A stretch of 11,204 nucleotides of DNA. Origin: Gemmatimonadota bacterium. GTDB taxonomy: Bacteria; Gemmatimonadota; Gemmatimonadetes; Longimicrobiales; Gaopeijiaceae. The stretch is from positions 1 through 11,204 of the forward strand of contig JAUQOX010000080.1 in assembly GCA_030550695.1 (NCBI GenBank). The letters are read 5' to 3'. The position numbers were made by a program, and so were the translations under genes. The notes beneath the pieces were generated by a model, which was given only the letters and a program-made list of their open reading frames with translations, had not been told where the DNA came from and made no database searches. Positions 1 to 7,248 of this stretch are shown in pieces. How positions within the stretch are numbered: the first letter of the stretch is position 1; every line of letters begins with the position of its first letter.

Positions 1-272
1 ATTTAGGCGAGACAGCAAAGGTTGTCGTGTTTTCCGTGGCGGAAGGGGAGGACAAACCTCTGAAGTATCCGAAGGTCTTCGAAGAGGCGGATTATGTGGT
101 GTTGAACAAGATCGATCTCCTCCCCCATGTGCCCTTCAGCGTGGATCGAGCCATGGCCTATGCCAGGCAGGTGAATCCCGCCCTGCGGTTCTTCCTGGTA
201 TCGGCATTGAAAGAGGAAGGCATGGAGGACTGGTATGGTTTCCTTCACTCCCTGGTCCGACGTGGGAGCTGA
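1..272 (+). CDS. hypB: Hydrogenase nickel incorporation GTPase HypB, C-terminal part (5' truncated by window)
   Basis: HypB is the cytoplasmic GTPase that, with HypA, delivers nickel to the large subunit of [NiFe] hydrogenase. Only the last 89 complete codons are visible; the frame is open from base 3 with no start needed, and it ends at TGA 270-272. The HypB-typical EGEDKPLKYP stretch is encoded at 42-71. The guanine-specificity motif NKID is at 105-116, and a VSAL motif, the G5-like SAx element, is at 198-209. The P-loop and metal-binding residues would lie upstream, outside the window. The end of the gene overlaps the start of hypF by 38 bases. A GTG at 27 could be mistaken for a start but lies inside the conserved domain. 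The identification is firm; the state of the missing part cannot be judged. Confidence 0.95.
   Translation, partial: LGETAKVVVFSVAEGEDKPLKYPKVFEEADYVVLNKIDLLPHVPFSVDRAMAYARQVNPALRFFLVSALKEEGMEDWYGFLHSLVRRGS
224..229 (+). promoter_or_regulatory. Ribosome binding site of hypF, inside hypB
   Basis: GGAGGA lies five bases before ATG 235. It supports the ATG at 235 over the in-frame GTG codons at 262 and 295, which have no comparable purine-rich sequence. The site lies inside the hypB reading frame, so ribosomes finishing hypB would pass over it, which fits coupled translation. Confidence 0.7.
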
Positions 273-2646
273 AGAGACCTCTCTTTCCTCGGGGGTGGAT
301 GCTGAGGGATTATCGGCCATCGAGGTGAAGGTCCGCGGGATCGTGCAGGGCGTAGGGTTTCGTCCCTTCGTCCACCGGCTGGCTCTGCGTTTTGGTCTGG
401 TGGGGTGGGTGCGAAACGAATCGGGAGCCGTGAGGATCCGGGTTCAGGGCAAGAATTCTAACCTTGCGGCTTTTCTGGAAGCTTTGCGGGTGGAAGCTCC
501 GCCCCTTGCGCGGTTGGACGAGGTGGAGACAACTGCTGCGGATCGGGCTGGTTTCTCGTCTTTTCAGGTTTACGGGTCTGTGTCGGATGCTCAAGGCCAC
601 GTCCTGGTGTCTCCTGACACCGCGATCTGTGAAGCCTGTTTGGACGAGCTCTTCGATCCTTCCAACCGGCGTTATCATCACCCCTTCATCACTTGCACGG
701 ATTGTGGCCCCCGTTTCACCCTGATCCGTGACATGCCCTATGACCGGGAGCGTACGAGCATGGCAGATTTCGAGCCGTGCTCCCAGTGTCTGGAAGAGTA
801 CAACAGTCCTCAAGACCGGCGCTTCCACTCGGAAACGAATGCCTGTCCGAACTGTGGCCCCAGGATCTGGCTGGAGCTGGTGGAGGAGACCCACCAGCGC
901 AAGTCCAAGACGGGTTGTGAGGAATCCGACGCCGTCATCGGTCGTGCTGCTGAGCTGCTCCACCGGGGAATGATCCTGGCAATTCGAGGCATAGGGGGGT
1001 TCCACTTGGCGGTCGACGCCACCAGGGAAGAGGCGGTGCGTCGTCTCCGGGAAAGAAAAGGGAGGGAGAGCAAGCCGCTGGCCGTCATGGTGGCAGATCT
1101 CGCCGCGGCCCGACGGATAGCCGTGATCGACCGGGAGGCGGAAAAGCTTCTCCTTTGCAAGGAACGTCCCATCGTTTTGGTACCGAAAAGGCCGACTGCC
1201 CCCCTGGCTCCCTCTGTGTCTCCAGGGCTCGGATGGGTGGGGTTGATGCTTCCCTATGCCCCTCTTCATCATCTCCTCCTGCGGGCGGTAGGTTTGCCTC
1301 TGGTGATGACCAGCGGCAACCGCTCGGAGGAACCCATTGCCGTCGGCAACGGCGAAGCCCGGCAAAGGCTTTCGCCGGTGGCGGACGCCTTCCTCCTTCA
1401 CAATCGGGAGATCGTTTCCCGTTGCGATGACTCCGTGGTGAGGTGGTGCGGGGGCGGCTTGGGAATCCTGGTTAGGAGGAGTCGCGGTTACGCTCCTCTT
1501 CCTTTGGCTCTGCCCTCGCCGAGTCCTGTTCCGTTGCTGGCGGTGGGAGCCCACTTGAAGAACACCTTGGCTTTGGTCCAGGGCCGAGAAGTATTTTTGA
1601 GCCAGCATGTCGGAGATCTGGAAAACCTGGAAACCCTGGAACACTTCGAAAGCTCTCTTAGGCGGCTGCGGGCGCTGTTCCGGGTGGAGCCGAGACGAAT
1701 TGCGGCGGATCTTCACCCGGATTACCTCTCGACCCGCCTGGCTGAGGAGCTTTCCCGGCACTGGGATTTGGCTCCCCCCCTTCGGATCCAACACCACCAC
1801 GCGCATGTGGCGGCAGTGGCGGCCGAGCATGGGATAGAGGAACCGGTGGTGGGAATCGCCTACGACGGGACCGGCTATGGTGAGGACGGGGCCATCTGGG
1901 GGGCCGAGATCCTGGTGGGAGATTTGCAGACCTGTCGTCGGCTTGGTCACCTGCGCTATGCCCCGCTGCCGGGGGGAGAGGCGGCGGTGCGGCAGCCCTG
2001 GAGATCGGCGTTGGGGTATGCTTCCTTGGACGAGTCCCTGGTGGAGAAGTGGCGGACCGTGTGGGACGGCCTCCGTGAGAAGGAGTTTGCCCTGGTTCGG
2101 GCACAAGTGCGGGCCGGGATTCATGCTCCGCCCATGTCTTCCATGGGACGACTGTTCGACGCCGCCGCGGCAATCCTGGGTGTGCGGAGTCGAGCCGACT
2201 ATGAAGGTCAAGCCGCGATGGAACTGGAGTCGCTGGCCGGTCAGGGAGGAAAAGCCGGATGGCCCACCAGAGAACCTCTCCCTTTCCCTGTCCAGCGTGA
2301 AGGCGACGGAAGGTGGCTCATGGATCCCCTGCCGCTTCTGGATGCCCTCTTCGACCGGCGAAAGAAGGGGGAAGACGTGGGAGAGCTGGCTCTGCGCTTT
2401 CACGAAGCCGTGGCCCGCACCACGGTCGAGGTTGCCGAGGCGGTCTGCGAAGAGGAAAAGATCTCGGTGGTGGCTATCGGGGGAGGAACGTTCCAGAACG
2501 CCCTTCTGATCCGCCGGGTCTTCCGGTTGTTGAAGAGGCGGGGCCTGAGGGTTCTCCTTCCCAGGCTGGTCCCTCCCAACGACGGGGGCATCAGCTTCGG
2601 GCAGGCGGCGGTGGCGGCTGCCCGGCTTCGGTCGGAGACGAGATAG
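235..2646 (+). CDS. hypF: Carbamoyltransferase HypF, [NiFe]-hydrogenase cyanide-ligand synthesis
   Basis: HypF makes carbamoyl-adenylate from carbamoyl phosphate and ATP and moves the carbamoyl group to the C-terminal cysteine of HypE. The 803-residue protein has the full family layout. The N-terminal acylphosphatase domain starts near residue 30, with VQGVGFRPF at 37-45 (catalytic Arg43) and Asn61. Two zinc fingers follow, each C-x2-C-x18-C-x2-C: C132/C135/C154/C157 and C182/C185/C204/C207. A YrdC-like domain includes GIGGFHL near 252-258 and TSGN at 359-362. The C-terminal Kae1-like domain has HHHAH at 520-524, YDGTGYG at 543-549, GGGTFQN at 749-755 and DGGISFGQ at 783-790. Length is slightly above the usual 750-780, partly because about 30 residues precede the acylphosphatase domain. 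A GTG at 295 would shorten that leader, but the strong Shine-Dalgarno sequence favours ATG 235. No truncation or frameshift is seen. Confidence 0.97.
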   Translation: MVSFTPWSDVGAEETSLSSGVDAEGLSAIEVKVRGIVQGVGFRPFVHRLALRFGLVGWVRNESGAVRIRVQGKNSNLAAFLEALRVEAPPLARLDEVETTAADRAGFSSFQVYGSVSDAQGHVLVSPDTAICEACLDELFDPSNRRYHHPFITCTDCGPRFTLIRDMPYDRERTSMADFEPCSQCLEEYNSPQDRRFHSETNACPNCGPRIWLELVEETHQRKSKTGCEESDAVIGRAAELLHRGMILAIRGIGGFHLAVDATREEAVRRLRERKGRESKPLAVMVADLAAARRIAVIDREAEKLLLCKERPIVLVPKRPTAPLAPSVSPGLGWVGLMLPYAPLHHLLLRAVGLPLVMTSGNRSEEPIAVGNGEARQRLSPVADAFLLHNREIVSRCDDSVVRWCGGGLGILVRRSRGYAPLPLALPSPSPVPLLAVGAHLKNTLALVQGREVFLSQHVGDLENLETLEHFESSLRRLRALFRVEPRRIAADLHPDYLSTRLAEELSRHWDLAPPLRIQHHHAHVAAVAAEHGIEEPVVGIAYDGTGYGEDGAIWGAEILVGDLQTCRRLGHLRYAPLPGGEAAVRQPWRSALGYASLDESLVEKWRTVWDGLREKEFALVRAQVRAGIHAPPMSSMGRLFDAAAAILGVRSRADYEGQAAMELESLAGQGGKAGWPTREPLPFPVQREGDGRWLMDPLPLLDALFDRRKKGEDVGELALRFHEAVARTTVEVAEAVCEEEKISVVAIGGGTFQNALLIRRVFRLLKRRGLRVLLPRLVPPNDGGISFGQAAVAAARLRSETR

Positions 2647-2663
2647 GCAAGCCCGAAGACTTC

Positions 2664-2669
2664 GGAGAG
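2664..2669 (+). promoter_or_regulatory. Ribosome binding site of hypC
   Basis: GGAGAG lies six bases before ATG 2676, in the 29-base gap between hypF and hypC. It fixes the hypC start at the ATG beginning the MCLGIPGK motif rather than at codons further upstream in the same open frame, which continues back into hypF. Confidence 0.6.
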
Positions 2670-2675
2670 CGAGAC

Positions 2676-2975
2676 ATGTGCTTGGGCATACCCGGAAAGA
2701 TTGTGGAGATCCGCGAGGACGCGGGCCTACCCCTGGGGGTCGTGGATTTCGGGGGGGTCCGCCGGGAGGTGTGTCTGGCTTTCGTCGCCGATGAGGCGAA
2801 AGTGGGGGACTACGCGGTGGTCCACGTGGGGTTCGCCATCTCCTTGGTGGACGAAGAAGAGGCTCTCCGTTCCCAGGCCCTCTTGGCGGAGATGGCCCAG
2901 GGCGGTGATGGCCTGCCAGAGGGGCGGCAACATCCTGGTTTCGGGGGCGGCACGCCTGGAGAGGGGGTAAGGTGA
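2676..2975 (+). CDS. hypC: Hydrogenase maturation chaperone HypC
   Basis: HypC is a small chaperone that binds HypD and carries the Fe(CN)2CO unit to the hydrogenase large-subunit precursor. The 99-residue product starts with MCLGIPGKI. Cys2, exposed after removal of the initiator Met, is the known functional residue of the family. It continues with the typical VVDFGGVRREVCL (22-34) and VGDYAVVHVGFAI (43-55), including His50. The family is usually 70-100 residues. The last 20 or so residues here are rich in Gly and Pro, lie beyond the conserved fold and are probably disordered. The open frame runs back into hypF, but the N-terminal Met-Cys and the Shine-Dalgarno sequence fix the start. The TGA at 2973-2975 overlaps the GTG start of hypD, suggesting coupled translation. 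Confidence 0.96.
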   Translation: MCLGIPGKIVEIREDAGLPLGVVDFGGVRREVCLAFVADEAKVGDYAVVHVGFAISLVDEEEALRSQALLAEMAQGGDGLPEGRQHPGFGGGTPGEGVR

Positions 2976-4096
2976 AGTACCTGTCGGAATACCGGGATCC
3001 GGCCATGGCGAGGGCATTGGTGGAACGAATACGGGCCACGGCCTCGCGGCGCCACGTGCTCATGGAGGTTTGCGGTGGCCAGACCCACACGCTGTTACGG
3101 TACGGTGTGGACGAATTGCTCCAGGATGCGGTGGAGATGATCCACGGTCCCGGCTGTCCTGTATGCGTTACCCCGGTGGGGGAGATCGATCAGGCCCTGA
3201 CGCTGGCTGAAAACCCCCGGGTCACCTTGGTCTCCTTTGGGGATATGCTGCGGGTTCCGGGGAGCCGCGGAGATCTCCTCCAGGCCCGTGCCCGGGGGGC
3301 CGACGTGAGGGTAGTGTATTCTCCCCTGGATGCCTTACAGGTGGCCCGGGAGAATCCGGACCGGGAGGTGGTGTTCTGGGCGGTGGGTTTCGAAACCACG
3401 GCGCCAGCAACGGCCATGGCGGTTTGGCAGGCCAAGGAGTTGGGGATACCGAACTTTTCCCTCCTGGTCTGCCATGTCACCGTCCCGCCTGCTGTGGAAT
3501 GGATCTTGAGCAACCCCGCCAACCGGGTGGAGGGCATCCTGGCAGCGGGGCACGTCTGTACGGTGATGGGGTGGGAGGAGTACGAGCCTTTAGCCCATCG
3601 ATTTCGGATTCCGGTGGTGGTCACCGGCTTCGAACCCCTGGATCTCCTGCAAGGGATTCTCATGGCGGTGGAGTCGTTGGAGGAAGGAAGTTGGGGGGTG
3701 AAGAACCAATACTCCCGGTCGGTTCGGCGGGAGGGAAACCCCAGGGCCCGCATGACCATGGACAAGGTGTTCCATCGGGTGGACCGGGAGTGGCGAGGCT
3801 TGGGGAAGCTTCCCGCCAGCGGCCTTGGGTTGAGAGGGGAATTCCTGGACTTCGATGCCCGGGCGCGATTCGGCTTGCCCGCAAGCTCGGGGGGGGAACG
3901 GGAGGGATGCCGAGCCGGGGAGGTCCTTACCGGCCGCCTCAAGCCCCCCGAATGTCCGGCCTTCGCAGGGGCCTGCACCCCGTCAACTCCCTGGGGTGCG
4001 CCCATGGTTTCGGACGAGGGGGCCTGTGCGGCCTATTACCGTGCCGGCCGAGGGAGGGCGGGGCATTCGGGAGAACACCTGCAAGGGGAACCATGA
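2972..4096 (+). CDS. hypD: Hydrogenase maturation Fe-S scaffold protein HypD
   Basis: HypD is the iron-sulfur scaffold that, in complex with HypC, holds the iron while CN and CO ligands are attached. The 374-residue protein begins at GTG 2972 with the family-typical MKYLSEYRDP. That start overlaps the hypC stop (GTGA) and follows a G-rich stretch (GGAGAGGGGG) that can act as ribosome binding site. Conserved motifs are CGGQTH with Cys34, and GPGCPVC with Cys62 and Cys65, the redox/iron-binding cysteines. Four C-terminal cysteines, C313-x14-C328-x6-C335-x16-C352, fit the [4Fe-4S] ligands of the family. Other conserved stretches include WAVGFETTAPATA and VVVTGFEPLDLLQGI. Length is normal and all key cysteines are present. 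The stop TGA 4094-4096 overlaps the hypE start. Confidence 0.97.
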   Translation: MKYLSEYRDPAMARALVERIRATASRRHVLMEVCGGQTHTLLRYGVDELLQDAVEMIHGPGCPVCVTPVGEIDQALTLAENPRVTLVSFGDMLRVPGSRGDLLQARARGADVRVVYSPLDALQVARENPDREVVFWAVGFETTAPATAMAVWQAKELGIPNFSLLVCHVTVPPAVEWILSNPANRVEGILAAGHVCTVMGWEEYEPLAHRFRIPVVVTGFEPLDLLQGILMAVESLEEGSWGVKNQYSRSVRREGNPRARMTMDKVFHRVDREWRGLGKLPASGLGLRGEFLDFDARARFGLPASSGGEREGCRAGEVLTGRLKPPECPAFAGACTPSTPWGAPMVSDEGACAAYYRAGRGRAGHSGEHLQGEP

Positions 4097-5154
4097 TGGC
4101 AAGCTCGAGCTGGGGAGGACCGGCCTGTCCCGTCCCCGCCGGGGCGGGAGACCGGATCCAGTTGGGCCACGGTTCGGGGGGGAGAATGACCCTGGCCCTG
4201 TTGAAGGAGCACTTTTTCCGGGCCTTCGGGGGGCAGAAGCTGGAACTCATGGCCGACGGAGCTGTGCTTCCCTGGCAGGGTCAGGAATTGGTGATTTCCA
4301 CCGACAGTTTCGTGGTGACTCCCGTGGAGTTCCCCGGTGGGAATATCGGGGATTTGGCGGTGAACGGGACGGTGAACGATATCGCCATGATGGGGGCGGA
4401 GCCCCGTCATCTTTCGGCGGCCTTCATCCTGGAGGAGGGTCTCCCCCTGGCCGTGTTGGACCGGGTGGTGGCCTCCATGGCAAAGGCGGCGGAAAGGGCC
4501 GGAGTCACCATCGTGGCTGGGGACACCAAGGTGGTGGAGAAGGGAAAAGCCGACGGTCTTTTCGTGACCACCACCGGTGTGGGGGTGCGCTGGGGGAAGC
4601 TCTCCCCAGCCCCCCACCAGGCAAGGCCCGGTGACGTGGTGCTGGTGAGCGGCCCCCTAGGCCGACACGGGATGGCGGTGATGGCCGCCCGAGGGAATCT
4701 GGGGATGTGGATTGACGTGGAAAGCGACACTGCGCCCCTTTGGAGCTTGGTGGAAGCCCTCGGCCGCAGGGTGGGGGATTCTGTCCACGTGTTGCGGGAC
4801 CCCACCAGGGGGGGGCTGGCGGGGGTTCTGAACGAGGTGGCGGCGGCTTCCCGCGTGGGGGTGAGGTTGGAGGAAGGGGCTCTTCCCGTCCCGGAGGCGG
4901 TGAGGGCAGCGTGTGAGGTCCTGGGGCTGGACCCGCTCTACGTGGCCTGTGAAGGGGTCCTGGTGGCCTTCGTGACGCCGGACGCGGCTTCGGAAGCGCT
5001 GGAGGTTCTGCGGACCCATCCCCTTGGCAGGGAGGCGGCCCGGGTGGGGGAGGTGGTGGAAGGTCCCCCCGGGATGGTGACCCTTCGTACCGGTTTCGGA
5101 GGAACCCGGGTGGTGGATCTCCTTCCCGGCAGTCTCCTGCCCCGGATTTGTTGA
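4093..5154 (+). CDS. hypE: Carbamoyl dehydratase HypE, hydrogenase cyanide-ligand synthesis
   Basis: HypE accepts the carbamoyl group from HypF on its C-terminal cysteine and uses ATP to dehydrate it to a thiocyanate, the source of the Fe-bound cyanide. The 353-residue protein belongs to the PurM/AIRS/SelD fold. GHGSGGRM is at 25-32, followed by STDSF with Asp71, VNDIAMMGA with Asp96, AGDTK with Asp144, and DPTRGG at 236-241. It ends in PRIC with Cys353 as the last residue, the essential acceptor cysteine, so the 3' end is intact. ATG 4093 gives an ATGA overlap with hypD. The next codon is also ATG (4096) and has better spacing from AGGGGA (4084-4089), so the true start may be one codon later. 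An open frame extends upstream to 3424, but that part lies within hypD. This is the last gene of the visible operon. Confidence 0.97.
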   Translation: MMASSSWGGPACPVPAGAGDRIQLGHGSGGRMTLALLKEHFFRAFGGQKLELMADGAVLPWQGQELVISTDSFVVTPVEFPGGNIGDLAVNGTVNDIAMMGAEPRHLSAAFILEEGLPLAVLDRVVASMAKAAERAGVTIVAGDTKVVEKGKADGLFVTTTGVGVRWGKLSPAPHQARPGDVVLVSGPLGRHGMAVMAARGNLGMWIDVESDTAPLWSLVEALGRRVGDSVHVLRDPTRGGLAGVLNEVAAASRVGVRLEEGALPVPEAVRAACEVLGLDPLYVACEGVLVAFVTPDAASEALEVLRTHPLGREAARVGEVVEGPPGMVTLRTGFGGTRVVDLLPGSLLPRIC

Positions 5155-5158
5155 CGCC

Positions 5159-5176
5159 AGGTAGCCCCGCCTACCT
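5159..5176. terminator. Hairpin between the convergent hypE and tkt genes, possible two-way terminator
   Basis: AGGTAG (5159-5164) pairs perfectly with CTACCT (5171-5176) around a six-base loop, giving a 6-bp stem. It covers most of the 21-base gap between the hypE stop and the tkt stop and touches the last base of the tkt TAA. Being an inverted repeat, it would form in transcripts from either side. No run of U follows in either direction, so it is not a classical intrinsic terminator. Calling it a terminator rests mainly on position. Confidence 0.4.
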
Positions 5177-7197
5177 TACACCCCCAGGAGCTCCATGGCT
5201 TTTCCGGCCACCGCCTCGGCGGTAATGCCGAACTTTTCGTACAGGGTGGGCCAAGGCGCGGAAGCCCCGAAGCGGTCCAGGCCCACAGAGCCTCCTGCCG
5301 GTCCGGTCCACCGTTCCCAGCCCAAGGTCGTGCCGGCCTCCACCGAGACGCGGACCGGAATCTCGGGAGGCAGGACCCTGTTCCGGTAAGCGGGATCTTG
5401 GCGATGGAAGAGGAACCAGCTGGGCATGCTCACCACCCGAGTAGGGATTCCCGAGCCTTCCAGGATCTCCCGGGCCGCCACGGCTACCTGGACTTCGGAA
5501 CCCGTTCCGATGAGAATCACCCGTGGCTGTCCGGAGTCGGCTTCCCGGAGGATGTAGGCTCCCCTTCGCGTGTCTTCTGCCCCTCCCTCTCCCTCCCGGG
5601 CCAGGGGCGGGACCGATTGGCGGGTGAGGGACAGGAAGGTCGGCCCGTCGGCCCGTTCCAGGGCTAGCCTCCAGGCCACGGCAGTCTCCGCCGCATCGGC
5701 GGGGCGAAGGTCCATGAGATTGGGGATGGCCCGGAGACTCATGAGATGCTCGACGGGTTGGTGGGTGGGCCCGTCCTCCCCCAAGCCGATGGAATCGTGG
5801 GTGAACACGTAGATGGCGGGGAGCTTCATGAGGGCGGCCATGCGGATGGCCGGGCGCATGTAGTCGCTGAAGACCAGGAAGGTCCCCACGAAGCCCCGGA
5901 GACCGCCATGGGCAAGGATCCCGTTCAGGATGGCCCCCATGGCGTGTTCCCTTACCCCGAAGTGGAGGACCCGGCCAGTGGGGTTTTCCGCCAAAAGACT
6001 TCCGCCCCCTTCAATGTCCGTCTTGGTGGAGCTTCCGAGGTCCGCCGAGCCCCCTATCAGGTTCGGGATCCGTCGGGCCAGGGCATTCAGGACCCTTCCC
6101 GAGGTGTTACGGGTGGCGTCGGCAACGTCCCTACCTCTCCAGTCCCGGATCTCCTCATCCCAACCGTCGGGGAGACCGCCCGAAAGGAAAGATTCCAGCT
6201 CTCGGGCCTCCCCGGGGAATGCCCGGGAGTATTCGGCCAGACGCCGGCGCCAGCTCTCTTCCAGTTCCCTGCCTCGCTCACGGCAATGTTCCCGGCACCA
6301 GACCAGGGCGTCGGGGTCGACCCAAAAGGGCTCGAGGGAGGGATATCCCAGATGGGCCTTGGTGGCCCGGACTTCGGCTTCCCCCAGCGGTGCACCGTGG
6401 GCCTCGTGGCTCCCGACCTTGCCGGGGCTGCCGTAGGCAATCTGAGTTCGGAGGATGATCAAGGTAGGCCTTGAACCCTCCGCGCGGGCGCGTCGCAGGG
6501 CCCTCCGCAACCCCGAACGGTGGTTACCGTCCGGCAGCCTGAGAACGCGCCACCCGTAAGCCTCGAAACGCCGACGCTGGTCGGTGGAAAGGGCCAAGGC
6601 GGTGTCTCCCTCGATGGAGACCCGGTTGTCGTCGTAGATCCAAATGAGCTTGCCCAGGCGCTGATGACCGGCGAGTTCCGCAGCCTCGTGGGAGATCCCC
6701 TCCATGAGGTCCCCGTCGGAGCAGATCACGTAGGTGTAGTGGTCGATCACCTCGTGGCCGGGCCGGTTGAAGCGGTGGGCCAGCCAGCGCTCCGCCAAGG
6801 CCATTCCCACGGAATTGGCCACTCCTTGCCCTAAAGGACCGGTCGTGACCTCCACGCCGGCGGTGATGCCCCTCTCGGGATGGCCGGGAGTGACGGATCC
6901 CCACTGGCGGAAAGCCTTGAGATCGTCCAAGGACAAGTCGTAGCCGGTGAGGTAGAGGAGAGAATACAGAAGCATAGACGCATGACCGGCCGATAGCACG
7001 AACCGGTCTCGGTCGGGCCACAAAGGATTTACGGGACTGTGGCGGAGATGACGGGTCCAAAGCTCGTAGGCCGCGGAAGCCAATCCCATGGGGGCGCCGG
7101 GATGCCCGGAATTGGCCCGTTGCACGGCATCCATGGAGAGGACACGGATCGCGTCCACCAGATGATTGTCGAAAACGCGGAAATGGCGGGTGGGCAT
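5176..7197 (-). CDS. tkt: Transketolase, thiamine diphosphate-dependent
   Basis: Transketolase moves two-carbon units between sugar phosphates in the pentose phosphate pathway or the Calvin cycle. The 673-residue protein is of normal length and complete. The N-terminal pyrophosphate domain has GHPGAP with His32, GHASM at 71-75, GPLGQG at 120-125, and the ThDP/Mg motif with SDGDLMEG at 160-167 and Asn191. The pyrimidine domain contains GGSADLGSS (382-390), catalytic Glu417 in VREHAM, FSDYMRP (443-449), His467 and EDGPTHQP (474-481). A C-terminal domain follows, with the typical GTGSEV (564-569). The ATG at 7197 is the first good start after the leuS stop, 51 bases upstream, but no Shine-Dalgarno sequence is seen close to it. 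The gene is in the same frame as leuS and probably shares its transcript. Nothing in the sequence separates a Calvin-cycle from a pentose-phosphate role. Confidence 0.96.
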   Translation of the reverse strand: MPTRHFRVFDNHLVDAIRVLSMDAVQRANSGHPGAPMGLASAAYELWTRHLRHSPVNPLWPDRDRFVLSAGHASMLLYSLLYLTGYDLSLDDLKAFRQWGSVTPGHPERGITAGVEVTTGPLGQGVANSVGMALAERWLAHRFNRPGHEVIDHYTYVICSDGDLMEGISHEAAELAGHQRLGKLIWIYDDNRVSIEGDTALALSTDQRRRFEAYGWRVLRLPDGNHRSGLRRALRRARAEGSRPTLIILRTQIAYGSPGKVGSHEAHGAPLGEAEVRATKAHLGYPSLEPFWVDPDALVWCREHCRERGRELEESWRRRLAEYSRAFPGEARELESFLSGGLPDGWDEEIRDWRGRDVADATRNTSGRVLNALARRIPNLIGGSADLGSSTKTDIEGGGSLLAENPTGRVLHFGVREHAMGAILNGILAHGGLRGFVGTFLVFSDYMRPAIRMAALMKLPAIYVFTHDSIGLGEDGPTHQPVEHLMSLRAIPNLMDLRPADAAETAVAWRLALERADGPTFLSLTRQSVPPLAREGEGGAEDTRRGAYILREADSGQPRVILIGTGSEVQVAVAAREILEGSGIPTRVVSMPSWFLFHRQDPAYRNRVLPPEIPVRVSVEAGTTLGWERWTGPAGGSVGLDRFGASAPWPTLYEKFGITAEAVAGKAMELLGV

Positions 7198-7248
7198 TTT
7201 GGCGACGTCGGGTGAAAACAGTGAAGCGGTGGGAGAGGCTGTCGCTCC

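Noticed and set aside
310..3090. A 926-residue open frame on the minus strand opposite hypF, hypC and the start of hypD
   Set aside because: It is the mirror of well-supported hyp genes in GC-rich DNA. Its translation is rich in Pro, Arg, Gly and His with no recognisable domain, and it spans three real genes.
3424..4092. Upstream extension of the hypE frame by about 220 codons
   Set aside because: It lies entirely within hypD, has no HypE-like sequence, and the HypE family begins just before GHGSGG, so it is only an open shadow frame.
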